Positions 24,724 to 33,885 of a DNA stretch of 64,000 nucleotides are shown here, piece after piece (positions within the stretch are counted from its first letter, which is position 1; each line of letters begins with the position of its first letter). Source of the DNA: CAIYTF01 sp963664845. Its GTDB lineage: Bacteria > Bacteroidota > Ignavibacteria > Ignavibacteriales > Ignavibacteriaceae. The notes under the pieces are model-generated. The model saw nothing but the letters and a program-made list of their open reading frames with translations, ran no database searches and had not been told where the DNA came from. Location of the stretch: contig OY761615.1 of NCBI GenBank assembly GCA_963664845.1, positions 4,030,001-4,094,000 of the forward strand, read 5' to 3'. A program made the position numbers and the translations under genes.

Positions 24724-25167
24724 ATGTCACGTTTAGTAGTTGCATTGTTCGTTGTTCTTGGTTTAGCTTTCGGTTCTTCTTTTGCTCAGGATGCTCCTAA
24801 AGCAGAGAAAAAAGCTGACAAAAAAGTTGAAGTAAAAAAAGAAGCTAAAAAAGCCGACAAAAAAGAAGCTAAAGCAGAAGTAAAAAAAGACGTTAAAAAA
24901 GCTGAAGTAAAAGCTGACAAAAAAGACGCCAAAAAAGCTGAAGTTAAAGCCGACAAAAAAGAAGCTAAAAAAGCCGAAATGAAAGCTGACAAAAAAGAAG
25001 CTAAAAAAGCCGAAATGAAAGCTGACAAAAAAGAAGCTAAAAAAGCTGAAGTAAAAGCTGACAAAAAAGAAGTCAAAGAAAAAATGAACCCAGCTAAAAA
25101 AGAAGTCAAAAAAGAAGCTAAAAAAGAAGCTAAAAAAGCTGAAGCAAAGCCAGCCGAAAAGAAATAA
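24724..25167 (+). CDS. Secreted Lys/Ala/Glu repeat polycationic protein
   Basis: 147 residues. A clear signal peptide (MSRLVVALFVVLGLAFGSS, cleavage after FAQ) leads to a mature part made almost only of K, A, E, D and V. It is arranged as repeats of about 12 residues of the type KADKKEAKKAE(V/M). At DNA level these are near-identical 36-bp direct repeats (about 24900-25070). The mature protein should be a single charged alpha-helix or disordered chain with strong net positive charge, exported to the periplasm. It has a strong Shine-Dalgarno (AAGGAG, 24713-24718) and a strong terminator, suggesting high expression. No enzymatic domain; a histone-H1-like composition is notable but the signal peptide argues against a nucleoid role. 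Confidence 0.85.
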   Translation: MSRLVVALFVVLGLAFGSSFAQDAPKAEKKADKKVEVKKEAKKADKKEAKAEVKKDVKKAEVKADKKDAKKAEVKADKKEAKKAEMKADKKEAKKAEMKADKKEAKKAEVKADKKEVKEKMNPAKKEVKKEAKKEAKKAEAKPAEKK

Positions 25168-25194
25168 GTAATTATTTCACGGTTCTTGAATTTG

Positions 25195-25223
25195 AGGAGA
25201 GTTTTTAACTCTCCTTTTTTTTT
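25195..25223 (+). terminator. Rho-independent terminator
   Basis: A 9-bp perfect stem (AGGAGAGTT / AACTCTCCT) with a TTT loop and a run of nine T. It lies 27 bp after the Lys/Ala-repeat gene and just before the OmpR-type regulator. Confidence 0.93.
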
Positions 25224-25237
25224 GCTATTTTCGGTGT

Positions 25238-25909
25238 ATGAAGATACTTGTTGTAGAAGACGAAAAAAAAGTTGCTTCTTTTATCAAAAAGGGGCTCGAA
25301 GAAGAATATTATACGGTTGACACCGCGCATAACGGTAAAGAGGGTTTTGAACTGGCCCTGAGCGGTGATTATGACCTCCTCATCCTTGATTTGATGCTGC
25401 CCTATAAAGACGGCATTTCCATTACGCGGGATCTCCGCGCACAGAATATTGTTACTCCCATTCTCCTGCTGACCGCCAAAGATAAAATTCAGGATAAAGT
25501 TGAAGGACTGGATGCCGGGGCTGACGATTACCTCACTAAACCTTTCGCATTCGAGGAACTGATTGCCCGTTCCCGGGCCCTCCTCCGGAGAAGCGAGAAT
25601 GTTAAATCCCTCGTGTTGAAAGCCGGCGAACTGAGCCTGGACACGCAGACGCATCGCCTGTCAGTGGGTGATCAGGAACTGGACCTTACCCCTAAGGAAT
25701 ATGCCATCTTGGAGTTCCTGATGCGCAACAAGAACAAAGTGGTCTCCAGAACCAAACTGACCCAGCACGTATATGAATACAATTTCGACACGGACACAAA
25801 CGTGATTGATGTCTATATTAATAAGCTGCGCGGCAAGATTGAACAGCACACCAAAGCGGAGCTGATCCACACCGTCCGCGGCGTGGGGTATGTGATTAAG
25901 GAGGAATAG
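25238..25909 (+). CDS. OmpR/PhoB-family response regulator (DNA-binding)
   Basis: 223 residues. The receiver domain (about 1-115) has acidic VVEDE, phospho-acceptor Asp in DLLILDLMLPYKDG, Thr in LLLTAKD and Lys in YLTKPFAFEEL. A winged-helix DNA-binding domain (about 125-223) has LTPKEYAILEFLMRNKNKVV and the closing wing HTVRGVGYVI. It most resembles CusR/MprA-type regulators. No sensor kinase is adjacent (the next gene is on the other strand), so it is an orphan here. It is the only DNA-binding response regulator in the window and could in principle take phosphate from one of the many kinases nearby; that is speculation. Confidence 0.94.
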   Translation: MKILVVEDEKKVASFIKKGLEEEYYTVDTAHNGKEGFELALSGDYDLLILDLMLPYKDGISITRDLRAQNIVTPILLLTAKDKIQDKVEGLDAGADDYLTKPFAFEELIARSRALLRRSENVKSLVLKAGELSLDTQTHRLSVGDQELDLTPKEYAILEFLMRNKNKVVSRTKLTQHVYEYNFDTDTNVIDVYINKLRGKIEQHTKAELIHTVRGVGYVIKEE

Positions 25910-25989
25910 TCTAAATTATTAGTTATAACACAGCAAAATAACCTGTTTCACAGACATTGAAATTAAACTTGAAAACTTGGTATTAAAAG

Positions 25990-27111
25990 TTAAAAACATA
26001 TGGGCTCAGGAATTATTAACTGCTGCATACACCTTAAAGCATATTCATCAGTCATACCTGCTACATAATCGGCAATAATCATTGTGGTTGGCGTTTCTTC
26101 TCTTTTGTAAAATGATTTCATTTTTTGAAGATATCCGGAAAAAGAGAGATCAATTTTCTTGACCCCCTTCGTATTGTATTTCCGCCCATCGAATCCATTT
26201 CGGTCGAATAGTTCATTAAAATAAGCAAAAAGTGTTTTAATAATATTTTCCCCGTCGCTTCGCCATTTTACTATTGCTGGATGACAATAAATCCTCTGGT
26301 TATTAAAGTCCCGAAGCTCCAAAATCAGATTATGCTTATTTTCAGAAAATAGTAAACTGTCTTTATCGGCCGAATTTTTTATTAAATCGAGGACGAGAGT
26401 GTTAATTATTTCTCCATTTGTTTTTCCTAATTCATTATAGATTCTTTTTGGAATATCTTTTACTTCAAAGAATTTTGCTAGGTAAGCATCTTCAATGTCT
26501 CTGCCAAAGTAAGCAATTTTATCGCTCAACCTAACAATACAACCTTCATAGGTCACTGGGTAGTAAGTTCGGTCCTTGATAGTATCCAGATTTATGAGCT
26601 CTTTTCTTGGGAATATTTCCCTTTCAAATTTTTCACCACAATGACAGATTATTCCATCTTTGACTGCATACGTGAGATTTAGCCCTTCGCCATTGTTGGC
26701 TAAATACTCCACAACCCTATACCCATGAACTTCGTGTATGAATGAGTTTCCTTCGCCTACTAGGTCATTTAAAATTTTTTCTCCTGAATGCCCGAAAGGT
26801 GCATGTCCTAAATCGTGACCTAGACCTATCGCATAAGCTAATTCTTCATTTAAGTGCCATTCCTTTTGCGATGAATTCAGCCCTTTACAAATTGAAGCAG
26901 CAATTGAAGCAACATGTAATACGTGTTCTATTCTTGTACAAACGTGATCGTTCTGGGGTGAAAAAAATACTTGGGTTTTATGTTTTAATCTTCTGAATGG
27001 CATTGAGTGAATGATAGCGGTTTGATCTCGAAAATATTCAGTCCGAGGATATACATCCCTCTTTCTTGTTCTCTTCAGTAATTGGTCATCGCTTAATGGA
27101 TTATTTTTCAT
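25990..27111 (-). CDS. dgt: HD-domain dNTP triphosphohydrolase (dGTPase family)
   Basis: 373 residues from ATG 27111, chosen over an in-frame TTG at 27120 because AGGAG lies 9 nt before that ATG. The HD metal-binding residues are visible: H in RIEHVLHVA, HD in GLGHDLGHAPFGHSGE and D in VRLSDKIAYFGRDIEDA. The N-terminal signature TEYFRDQTAIIHSMPFRRL with KTQVF is typical of deoxyguanosinetriphosphate triphosphohydrolase-like proteins. The family hydrolyses dNTPs to deoxynucleoside and tripolyphosphate, affecting dNTP pools, and some members act in phage defence. No defence genes lie next to it here. It is monocistronic and convergent with the OmpR-type regulator. Confidence 0.9.
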   Translation of the reverse strand: MKNNPLSDDQLLKRTRKRDVYPRTEYFRDQTAIIHSMPFRRLKHKTQVFFSPQNDHVCTRIEHVLHVASIAASICKGLNSSQKEWHLNEELAYAIGLGHDLGHAPFGHSGEKILNDLVGEGNSFIHEVHGYRVVEYLANNGEGLNLTYAVKDGIICHCGEKFEREIFPRKELINLDTIKDRTYYPVTYEGCIVRLSDKIAYFGRDIEDAYLAKFFEVKDIPKRIYNELGKTNGEIINTLVLDLIKNSADKDSLLFSENKHNLILELRDFNNQRIYCHPAIVKWRSDGENIIKTLFAYFNELFDRNGFDGRKYNTKGVKKIDLSFSGYLQKMKSFYKREETPTTMIIADYVAGMTDEYALRCMQQLIIPEPICF

Positions 27112-27216
27112 GTAAAACAACTCCTATTAAAACCAAAATTTCAAATGCCCGATTTGCCAAATGAGTTTGTACCATAGTTTGATTTAGAAAAATTTCTTCC
27201 CTCTTGGATGTTACGA

Positions 27217-27242
27217 AATCCCCGGCCAATCAACCGGGGATT
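27217..27242 (-). terminator. Hairpin downstream of the MalK-type ATPase gene
   Basis: A perfect 9-bp stem AATCCCCGG / CCGGGGATT with an 8-nt loop, 14 bp after the stop codon. The T-run after it is short (TTT), so it may be a weak or RNA-stabilising terminator. Confidence 0.7.
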
Positions 27243-27256
27243 CAATAGTTGTTTTC

Positions 27257-28363
27257 TTAAAGCAGCGTTTTTTCGGTTTCGCCGTCGAAGAAATGCAGTT
27301 TGTCCGCATCCAGATATAATGAGACTTTGTCAGCCGGACTTGGCTGGTGTTTGGAAGGAATACGCGCGGTGAACTGTATCGCATCAACATCGAAATAGAG
27401 GAAAATTTCATTTCCCATCGGTTCAACAACGTCAAGTGTTACCGGCACTTCCTGCAGTGCTGTCTTGTTTTCTGTGACCGGTGTATCATGAATATCTTCA
27501 GGTCTGATACCCAGCCAAATCTTTTTCCCGAGATGATCTTTTAATTTTTCTGCAGATACCGTTGACAATGAAATGGACAGGTTCTTTCCGTCACTGGTGA
27601 ACTTAATACCATTGTCAGAATGCAGTGTCCCGGAAAGGAAGTTCATTGACGGGCTGCCGATAAAACCCGCAACAAATTTATTTGTCGGGAAGTTATATAA
27701 ATTCAGTGGTGTATCAATTTGCTGGATGATGCCGTCTTTCATGACAACAATTCTGTCACCCATGGTCATCGCTTCAACCTGGTCGTGGGTCACGTATACC
27801 ATTGTTGCATCAAGACTCTTATGCAGTTTGGAAATTTGTGTTCTGGTCTGCACACGCAATTTTGCGTCAAGGTTGCTGAGGGGTTCGTCGAATAAAAACA
27901 CCTTTGGTTTCCGAACTATCGCACGACCCACTGCAACCCTCTGGCGTTGGCCGCCGGAAAGGGCTTTGGGTTTTCTTTGCAGATAATCCTCAAGACCAAG
28001 AATGGTTGCTGCTTCTTTAACGCGTTGGTCAATCTCTTCCTTGGGGAATTTTCGCAGTTTTAATCCGAATGCCATATTTTCATAAACAGTCATGTGCGGG
28101 TAAAGCGCGTAGTTCTGAAAAACCATCGCGATATCCCGGTCTTTTGGAGAAACGTCATTAACCAGTTTGTCATCAATGAATAATTCGCCTGATGAAATTT
28201 CTTCAAGACCTGCAATCATGCGCAAGGTTGTTGACTTTCCACATCCGGAAGGTCCAACCAAAACCACAAATTCCCGATCTTTAATGTGAATGTTCACATC
28301 CTTGACTGCCGAGTTTCCGCCTTCATACACTTTCGATACATTTTTAAGAACTACATCTGCCAT
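27257..28363 (-). CDS. ugpC: Carbohydrate-type ABC importer ATP-binding protein (MalK/UgpC family)
   Basis: 368 residues. The NBD has Walker A GPSGCGKST, Q-loop in MVFQNYALYPHMTVYENM, signature LSGGQRQR, Walker B VFLFDEPLSNLDAKLR and switch His in VTHDQVEAMTMGDR. The C-terminal 130 residues form the MalK-type OB/TOBE regulatory domain (WLGIRPEDIHD, NEIFLYFDV). Such ATPases often serve several sugar or glycerol-phosphate importers in trans, and no permease or binding-protein genes are next to it here. It starts 5 bp after the aroA stop and is co-transcribed with aroA. The substrate is unknown. Confidence 0.92.
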   Translation of the reverse strand: MADVVLKNVSKVYEGGNSAVKDVNIHIKDREFVVLVGPSGCGKSTTLRMIAGLEEISSGELFIDDKLVNDVSPKDRDIAMVFQNYALYPHMTVYENMAFGLKLRKFPKEEIDQRVKEAATILGLEDYLQRKPKALSGGQRQRVAVGRAIVRKPKVFLFDEPLSNLDAKLRVQTRTQISKLHKSLDATMVYVTHDQVEAMTMGDRIVVMKDGIIQQIDTPLNLYNFPTNKFVAGFIGSPSMNFLSGTLHSDNGIKFTSDGKNLSISLSTVSAEKLKDHLGKKIWLGIRPEDIHDTPVTENKTALQEVPVTLDVVEPMGNEIFLYFDVDAIQFTARIPSKHQPSPADKVSLYLDADKLHFFDGETEKTLL

Positions 28364-28368
28364 TTTAA

Positions 28369-29652
28369 TTACCTGATAATTATATTCAATTGTTTCAAAA
28401 ATTCCGGGTTGGAAATATTAACACATCCAAAGTTATCAATTTTTCCGCCATCTTTCAATAATAATGATAAGATAGCGAACGCCATCGCTATCCGGTGATC
28501 GCCAAAGGAGTCAAAAACCGGGGTAGTGCCGGTCTCCGGGATACCGTCCGGGACTGCAAGTCCGTCGGGAAATTCCTCCACTTCGAAACCGGCAGCACGT
28601 AAATTGTGCACCATGGAGGCTATACGGTCAGATTCTTTAACCCGGAGTTCCGCCGCGTGATGGATCTCAAAATCGCCTTCCGCAAACAGACCGCAAATGA
28701 TCAATATAGGAAGCTCGTCAATAATGAGAGGTACGGAGCCACCGGGAATGAAAATATTCTTCAGTTTGCTCGATCGCACTATAACGTTACCCACTGGTTC
28801 ATGGAGTGATGATCCCGTTTTTTCAATCTGTATGTCACCGCCCATTTTTTGCAAAAGCGTAAGATAATGGGAGCGCTGGGGGTTTAGCGATACATTTTTA
28901 ATTACAAGCTCGCTGTTTTCCGAGAGCAGGGCAAGTACCACGAAAAATGCAGCCGAGGAGACATCACCGGGTACAGTCATTTCAAACGGCTTGGGATAGT
29001 TGGCCCGTGATGCGGTAATGACTGTTTGTGACTCAACTGTTTTAACCGGCAATTCCAGCATAATTTCAGTATGGTTGCGGCTTTGCAGCGATTCAGTTAT
29101 TGTGGTCGGTTCTTCCATATGCAGTGCGCTGAGAACAATAGCGCTCTTTATTTGAGCACTGGGAATGGGCAGTAAATATGAAATGGGCTTGAGGTGATCA
29201 GAGGGAGAAATTTTCATCGGCAGACAATTTGCTTCGTTTGGCTGCAGATTGCCTCCCATCAAGGCAAGGGGATCAATTATCCGTTTCATGGGACGTTTGG
29301 AAAGGGATTCATCGCCGGTGAGTACAGTGGGGAAATCCTGCTGAATGAAATACCCGGCAAGCAGCCGTGCTGTGGTGCCAGAATTTCCGGCATAAAGTTC
29401 GCCGGCAGGAGCCTGACATCCTTTAAATCCTCTGCCCTTTATTTCATATGTGCCTTTTCCGCCGGTTATTTCCACACCCAATTGTTTGAATATTGCCCGG
29501 GTTGAACCGACATCTTCGGAGAAAGACAGATTTTGGATCCTTGAAACGCCATCCGCCATTGCTGCAAAAATAACAGCGCGGTGCGAAATCGATTTATCGC
29601 CGCGGTATTCCAGCTCGCCCTGAACACCCGATATTTTCTTAAAGCTCTCCAT
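28369..29652 (-). CDS. aroA: 3-phosphoshikimate 1-carboxyvinyltransferase (EPSP synthase)
   Basis: 427 residues. It catalyses the step of the shikimate pathway joining shikimate-3-phosphate and phosphoenolpyruvate. Characteristic residues are visible along the whole length: DKSISHRAVI, GNSGTTARLL, SKRPMKRIIDPL, VSSAAFFVVLAL, DELPILIICGLFAEG, RVKESDRIASM and FGDHRIAMAF. The length is normal for the family. It is followed after 5 bp by the MalK-type ATPase gene, an unusual pairing with no obvious metabolic link. Confidence 0.96.
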   Translation of the reverse strand: MESFKKISGVQGELEYRGDKSISHRAVIFAAMADGVSRIQNLSFSEDVGSTRAIFKQLGVEITGGKGTYEIKGRGFKGCQAPAGELYAGNSGTTARLLAGYFIQQDFPTVLTGDESLSKRPMKRIIDPLALMGGNLQPNEANCLPMKISPSDHLKPISYLLPIPSAQIKSAIVLSALHMEEPTTITESLQSRNHTEIMLELPVKTVESQTVITASRANYPKPFEMTVPGDVSSAAFFVVLALLSENSELVIKNVSLNPQRSHYLTLLQKMGGDIQIEKTGSSLHEPVGNVIVRSSKLKNIFIPGGSVPLIIDELPILIICGLFAEGDFEIHHAAELRVKESDRIASMVHNLRAAGFEVEEFPDGLAVPDGIPETGTTPVFDSFGDHRIAMAFAILSLLLKDGGKIDNFGCVNISNPEFLKQLNIIIR

Positions 29653-30129
29653 GTACTCCTGTTAATCGGCGGTTATTGCCTGTTATTTAAAGAGGACACC
29701 TTGTCCATCAATTTGCTCTCGGTCATCTTTGCGTTATGCATACCTTTTAAAAGTATCAGAATTTGTGCCCTGAAAATTCTCAAATAAGCAATCATTGAAA
29801 GTAATAAAAAAACATGAAAGGGTAAATGAGAGAATTCATGTAAAACCCGGAATTTGAAGAAAAAGCGAGAAAAAATGCAGTCGAAACCCAAATGTTCCAT
29901 ACATACGGAGCTGTTTGTTGGGACATGCGAACACAAACCTTCTGTTCAATGCGCATACCCGGGAGAATTCATAAAGCTGCGTTTTGCCGGAACCAGGTAG
30001 AGCCAATGTAACTGGAATGGATGATCATCAGTAGCGGAAAAATTGTATTTCAATAAAATCATGAGTAAATTAAACGTATAGTTCTTGTTCTTAAAACTCA
30101 TTTGATAAGTAACTACACTGGGAAATAGT
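29653..30129. other. Divergent intergenic region between aroA and the first DUF4139 gene
   Basis: 477 bp with no supported gene. Short minus-strand frames here lack protein-like features. It must contain the promoters for aroA (leftward) and the DUF4139 pair (rightward). No terminator or repeat was seen. Confidence 0.4.
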
Positions 30130-31737
30130 ATGAAACAATTCTTGCTTGCAATCTTCATTATCACATCAGCGCTGTGTCTTGCCCAGGAAACCGCTACCAT
30201 CGATTCAAAGGTAAGCTCTGTTACCATCTTTCGGGATCGCGCGATGGTCACAAGAGAGGGAGAAGCCAAATTGGGCAAAGGTATCCATAAAGTCATCCTT
30301 TCCAATCTGCCAAATGAGTTTGATGACGCATCGGTGCGGGTATCCGCATCCGGCCGAGGGGTCATCAAAATCCTCGATGTTAAAGTAGAATACAAAGCGG
30401 CGGTTGAGGCGCCTGAGAAAATAATCCTGGCAATTGACACGCGGATTGATTCACTGAAATTGATCCTGGGAAAACTTGTTGATGAGATTTCGTTGTTTAA
30501 AAAACAAAAGGATGTTCTGAACACTTTCAAAGCGCAAATTTCAAAGGGTCTGAATGGAAAATTATCAGCCGGCAAGTGGCAGACAAGCGAATGGACAGAT
30601 CTGCGAAAATATTTCGAATCCGGATCACGTGAAATTCTTGACGGACAACGGATCGCTGACCAAAAGCGGATCAGGATTGAAGAACAGATAAATTTGGCTC
30701 TGAAAGAAAAGGCTCAACCCGGCAGGGAAAACAATAAAAGCTACAAAGAGATACAGGCATCTATAGAGATCCCGGAGACGGGAACCGTTGCTTTGCAGGC
30801 ATCGTATCTCATAAGAAATGCAAATTGGAGTCCTTTATATGACATCCGCGTAAATTCATCAGAAAAAAAGGGAGAGTTACATTTCTTTGGCATGATACGG
30901 CAATCAACAGGTGAAGATTGGAACAACGTTTCAGTCATACTTTCAACAGCTGAGCCATTTGTGTTTAAGGATTTACCTTTGCTTTCACCCTGGTATATTG
31001 AAAGACATTCAGAAAGATATCCGGAAGCTGGTGCTAACTATATCCGCGGTGGGCGTTCGGATGCCGTTGGTTCCTATTTTAATGGAGAAGCAGTGAGCGG
31101 GAAAATTCCGCGCGTTCAGGAATTCTCCACAATATTCAACATAACCACAAAATACGATATACCCAGCGATAACAATGCTCACAAAGTAGAAGTTGCTGTT
31201 ACCACGCTCCCAATCAGTCTCGAATATACATCTATACCCAAGGTTTCTGCAAACGTCTATCTGCTGGGAAAGATGATCAATACCGGCGATCAGACCTGGC
31301 TTGCCGGTGATGTGAATATTTTTATTGATGATGATTATATCAACCGGACCATATTTAATGATGTTCTGCCGACCGATACACTTGAGCTTTCACTCGGGAC
31401 GGACGCACGAATAAAAATAGAAAAAGTTCTCGTGAATAAATTTCATCAGACAAAAGGTGTTTTTAACGGGACAACAAAGATCACTTATGACTATGAATTG
31501 CGTCTTACAAATAACAGTAAAACTCATGAAACCGTGTCTGTGTTCGATCAACTCCCTGTCGCGCTGGAAGAAGTTATAACGGTCACACCCGTCGATCCCG
31601 CGCTTTCATTTAAAGACTTACCCGCAAACAAGGAAATTGCCTGGCATCTGACACTTAAGCCGGGGGAGAAAAAGATCGTTCCGTTCAAGTTCAGTATTGA
31701 ATATCCGTCATCACAAACTATCTACGGATTGGAGTAG
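30130..31737 (+). CDS. Secreted DUF4139/DUF4140 protein (mucoidy inhibitor MuiA family)
   Basis: 535 residues with a signal peptide (MKQFLLAIFIITSALCLAQ). An N-terminal DUF4140-like domain (about 25-125, SSVTIFRDRAMVTREGE) is followed by a coiled-coil or helical linker (about 90-200). The C-terminal DUF4139 domain (about 215-535) has ASYLIRNANWSPLYDIR, MIRQSTGEDWNNV and the closing WHLTLKPGEKKIVPFKF. These proteins are widespread in Bacteroidota and Proteobacteria with no established biochemistry. The name MuiA comes from an effect on mucoid colony type. The gene precedes its paralogue by 5 bp, so the two are a duplicated operon. Confidence 0.87.
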   Translation: MKQFLLAIFIITSALCLAQETATIDSKVSSVTIFRDRAMVTREGEAKLGKGIHKVILSNLPNEFDDASVRVSASGRGVIKILDVKVEYKAAVEAPEKIILAIDTRIDSLKLILGKLVDEISLFKKQKDVLNTFKAQISKGLNGKLSAGKWQTSEWTDLRKYFESGSREILDGQRIADQKRIRIEEQINLALKEKAQPGRENNKSYKEIQASIEIPETGTVALQASYLIRNANWSPLYDIRVNSSEKKGELHFFGMIRQSTGEDWNNVSVILSTAEPFVFKDLPLLSPWYIERHSERYPEAGANYIRGGRSDAVGSYFNGEAVSGKIPRVQEFSTIFNITTKYDIPSDNNAHKVEVAVTTLPISLEYTSIPKVSANVYLLGKMINTGDQTWLAGDVNIFIDDDYINRTIFNDVLPTDTLELSLGTDARIKIEKVLVNKFHQTKGVFNGTTKITYDYELRLTNNSKTHETVSVFDQLPVALEEVITVTPVDPALSFKDLPANKEIAWHLTLKPGEKKIVPFKFSIEYPSSQTIYGLE

Positions 31738-31742
31738 CAGCC

Positions 31743-33761
31743 ATGAAAAGCATGAATAGTAAATTACTGGCCGTACTTATTTCCCTCAGCGTGGGTCTGA
31801 ATGCACAGAACGTTCAAAATGCGAAATCCCGGGTGACAGGAGCCGTTGTCTTTAAGTCAAGCGCCCAGGTTACCCGAACCGCAGAAGTAAATCTGGTAAA
31901 GGGTGTACAGCAGGTTTGTTTTTCCAATCTGACCACGGATATGGTGGACCAGTCAGTGGGGATAACAGCAAACAAAAATGATAATATTAAAATCCTTGAT
32001 GTCATGGTCAACCGCAAAATGACCACCGAAACACAGCAGGAAAAGATAAAGCTTCTTGAACATAAAATCGATTCCCTGAATGCACTCCGAAACTTGGTTG
32101 ATGTTGACTTGGGTGTACTGACCGGAACCCGGGAGTTTATTGAGTCAATAAGGCCGCAGCAGGTACCGCAACAGAAATCGGTTCAGGGTGTTCAACCGGA
32201 TTATTCCATGTTTCTTAAGGAGTGGGCAGGGGCAATGTCCCATCTGGATGATGAACTCGCAAAAACGCAGGATGCTATCCGCGCAAAGACACTCAGAATA
32301 GCGCGTATTCAGGATGAGATTGCTGAGATTCATCGCCAGATCACCAATTCAAGCGGTGTGGTAAGTCATGATTTCAAGGAGATCATTGTAACTCTTGAGG
32401 CAGGCAGGAAACAACGCGCCACGCTCTCTGCTTCATATATAGTACCAAATGCAAAGTGGTTTCCACTCTATGACGCCCGGGTAAACTCGGGTGATAAAAT
32501 AAACGAATTGAGCTACTATGGGATGCTGCAGCAATCCACCGGAGAGGACTGGAATGACATTGATCTGACCCTTTCTACTGCAGAGCCGAAGACCACAAAA
32601 TCGCTTCCTCACATGGACAATTGGTTTATCGATTTACGGCCAATTCCTGTCCGGCGTAAAGAGGAATCAGTAAACACAAACGGAAACTCGTTACGTGTGA
32701 CCTACGAACAGAATTGGGGCTTGCCCGCGTCGAAGGGAGCCATCACCGGCTATGTGACAGACATAAAAACCGGTGAGATGCTTAAAGGTGCAAATGTTGT
32801 AATTGAGGGGACAAGTAACGGAGCACAGACAGGTTCGGATGGGAAATTTTATATAGCGAATATCCCAGTGGGTACAAGCCGTTTGAGGATATCATATATT
32901 GGTTATCATAACAGGAGTGTTGATATTGTGGTTCTGGAACGGAATACAGCTTCGGCTACCTTTCCGCTGTATAGTAAGGCGATAGCATCAAGCGAGGTAA
33001 TGGTTATGGCAGACCGACCACTTATTAACAAGAACGCAACTAATGCAAACAGTATAACCTCAGATAGTCAAATACAGTCTGTGGGAGGTTCAACTGAGGA
33101 ACGAAAGCCACGTGAGCGTGAAAAATATACCAATATATTTGCCAATGATTTGGCAACCAATTTCGTCGTCCCGGCAAAATATTCTATACCCAGTGACAAA
33201 GACGTTCACAAAGTTACAATCGCGATCGAAGAGATGAAGATCGATTTTGAACATGCTACGATTCCCAAGCTGAATCCGCGGATATTGCTGAAAGGAAAAA
33301 TTGGCAACAAAAACAATTACCCCTGGCTTGGGGGCGAAGTTAATATTTTTGTTGACAGTGATTTTCTCAATAAAACTACAATGAAGACCATTGTTTCGGG
33401 TGACAGCCTCGATTTAACGCTTGGTTCAGATGATCTGATGAGAGTTGAAAGAGTGCTGGCGAACAGGAAAAAAGAGGGACCTGCATTGTTTGGCAATAAA
33501 ATCAGTGTGACATTTGAATATGAATTACGGCTTTCAAACAACCGGAAGACAGAAGAGACGTTAGTAATATCGGATCAGCTTCCAATATCCTCAAGCGAGG
33601 ATATCATAGTTGAGCCGATTGAACCGTTTGTTGTTTTGAAGGATTTGAATAGAGAACACAAGATCGAATGGAGAGTCACATTGAAACCCGGTGAACGGAA
33701 AACAGTTCCCTTCAAGTTCAAAGTGAGTTATCCTAAGGAAATGTCCGGCGTTGGGATCTAA
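31743..33761 (+). CDS. DUF4139 (MuiA-family) protein with inserted carboxypeptidase-regulatory-like domain
   Basis: 672 residues, with a signal peptide (ends VGLNAQ) and an N-terminal DUF4140-like domain (VTGAVVFKSSAQVTRTAE). The C-terminal DUF4139 domain is split: it begins with ASYIVPNAKWFPLYDAR and MLQQSTGEDWNDI, then from about residue 335 to 450 carries an insert. The insert has GAITGYVTDIKTGEMLKGAN, then FYIANIPVGTSRLRISYIGY, then SSEVMVMADRPLINKN. It is a CarboxypepD_reg-like beta-sandwich followed by a piece resembling the N-terminal lead of SusC/TonB-dependent receptors. DUF4139 then resumes (KYSIPSDKDVHKV). The upstream paralogue has only about 30 residues at this point. It looks like a domain insertion into an old fold. 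Confidence 0.87.
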   Translation: MKSMNSKLLAVLISLSVGLNAQNVQNAKSRVTGAVVFKSSAQVTRTAEVNLVKGVQQVCFSNLTTDMVDQSVGITANKNDNIKILDVMVNRKMTTETQQEKIKLLEHKIDSLNALRNLVDVDLGVLTGTREFIESIRPQQVPQQKSVQGVQPDYSMFLKEWAGAMSHLDDELAKTQDAIRAKTLRIARIQDEIAEIHRQITNSSGVVSHDFKEIIVTLEAGRKQRATLSASYIVPNAKWFPLYDARVNSGDKINELSYYGMLQQSTGEDWNDIDLTLSTAEPKTTKSLPHMDNWFIDLRPIPVRRKEESVNTNGNSLRVTYEQNWGLPASKGAITGYVTDIKTGEMLKGANVVIEGTSNGAQTGSDGKFYIANIPVGTSRLRISYIGYHNRSVDIVVLERNTASATFPLYSKAIASSEVMVMADRPLINKNATNANSITSDSQIQSVGGSTEERKPREREKYTNIFANDLATNFVVPAKYSIPSDKDVHKVTIAIEEMKIDFEHATIPKLNPRILLKGKIGNKNNYPWLGGEVNIFVDSDFLNKTTMKTIVSGDSLDLTLGSDDLMRVERVLANRKKEGPALFGNKISVTFEYELRLSNNRKTEETLVISDQLPISSSEDIIVEPIEPFVVLKDLNREHKIEWRVTLKPGERKTVPFKFKVSYPKEMSGVGI

Positions 33762-33885
33762 AATCAATAAAAAGTTGTTTTGTGTATTAAGAGGATTATC
33801 TTATTGTAGTGAGAATGGGCTTGATCATGTCGAATATTGTCAATGCGAAGAGAATGAATGATCATTTACCGACAGCAAACACATT

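Noticed and set aside
24786..25109. 107-codon minus-strand frame of Leu/Ser/Ala/Phe repeats
   Set aside because: Antisense shadow of the Lys/Ala repeat gene, whose signal peptide, Shine-Dalgarno and terminator all support the plus strand.
25990..27111. dGTPase as part of an anti-phage defence island
   Set aside because: Some relatives defend against phage by draining dNTPs, but no other defence gene is nearby and its neighbours are housekeeping genes.
29946..30575. 209-codon minus-strand frame over the start of the first DUF4139 gene
   Set aside because: It overlaps a well-supported secreted protein on the other strand and has no conserved features.
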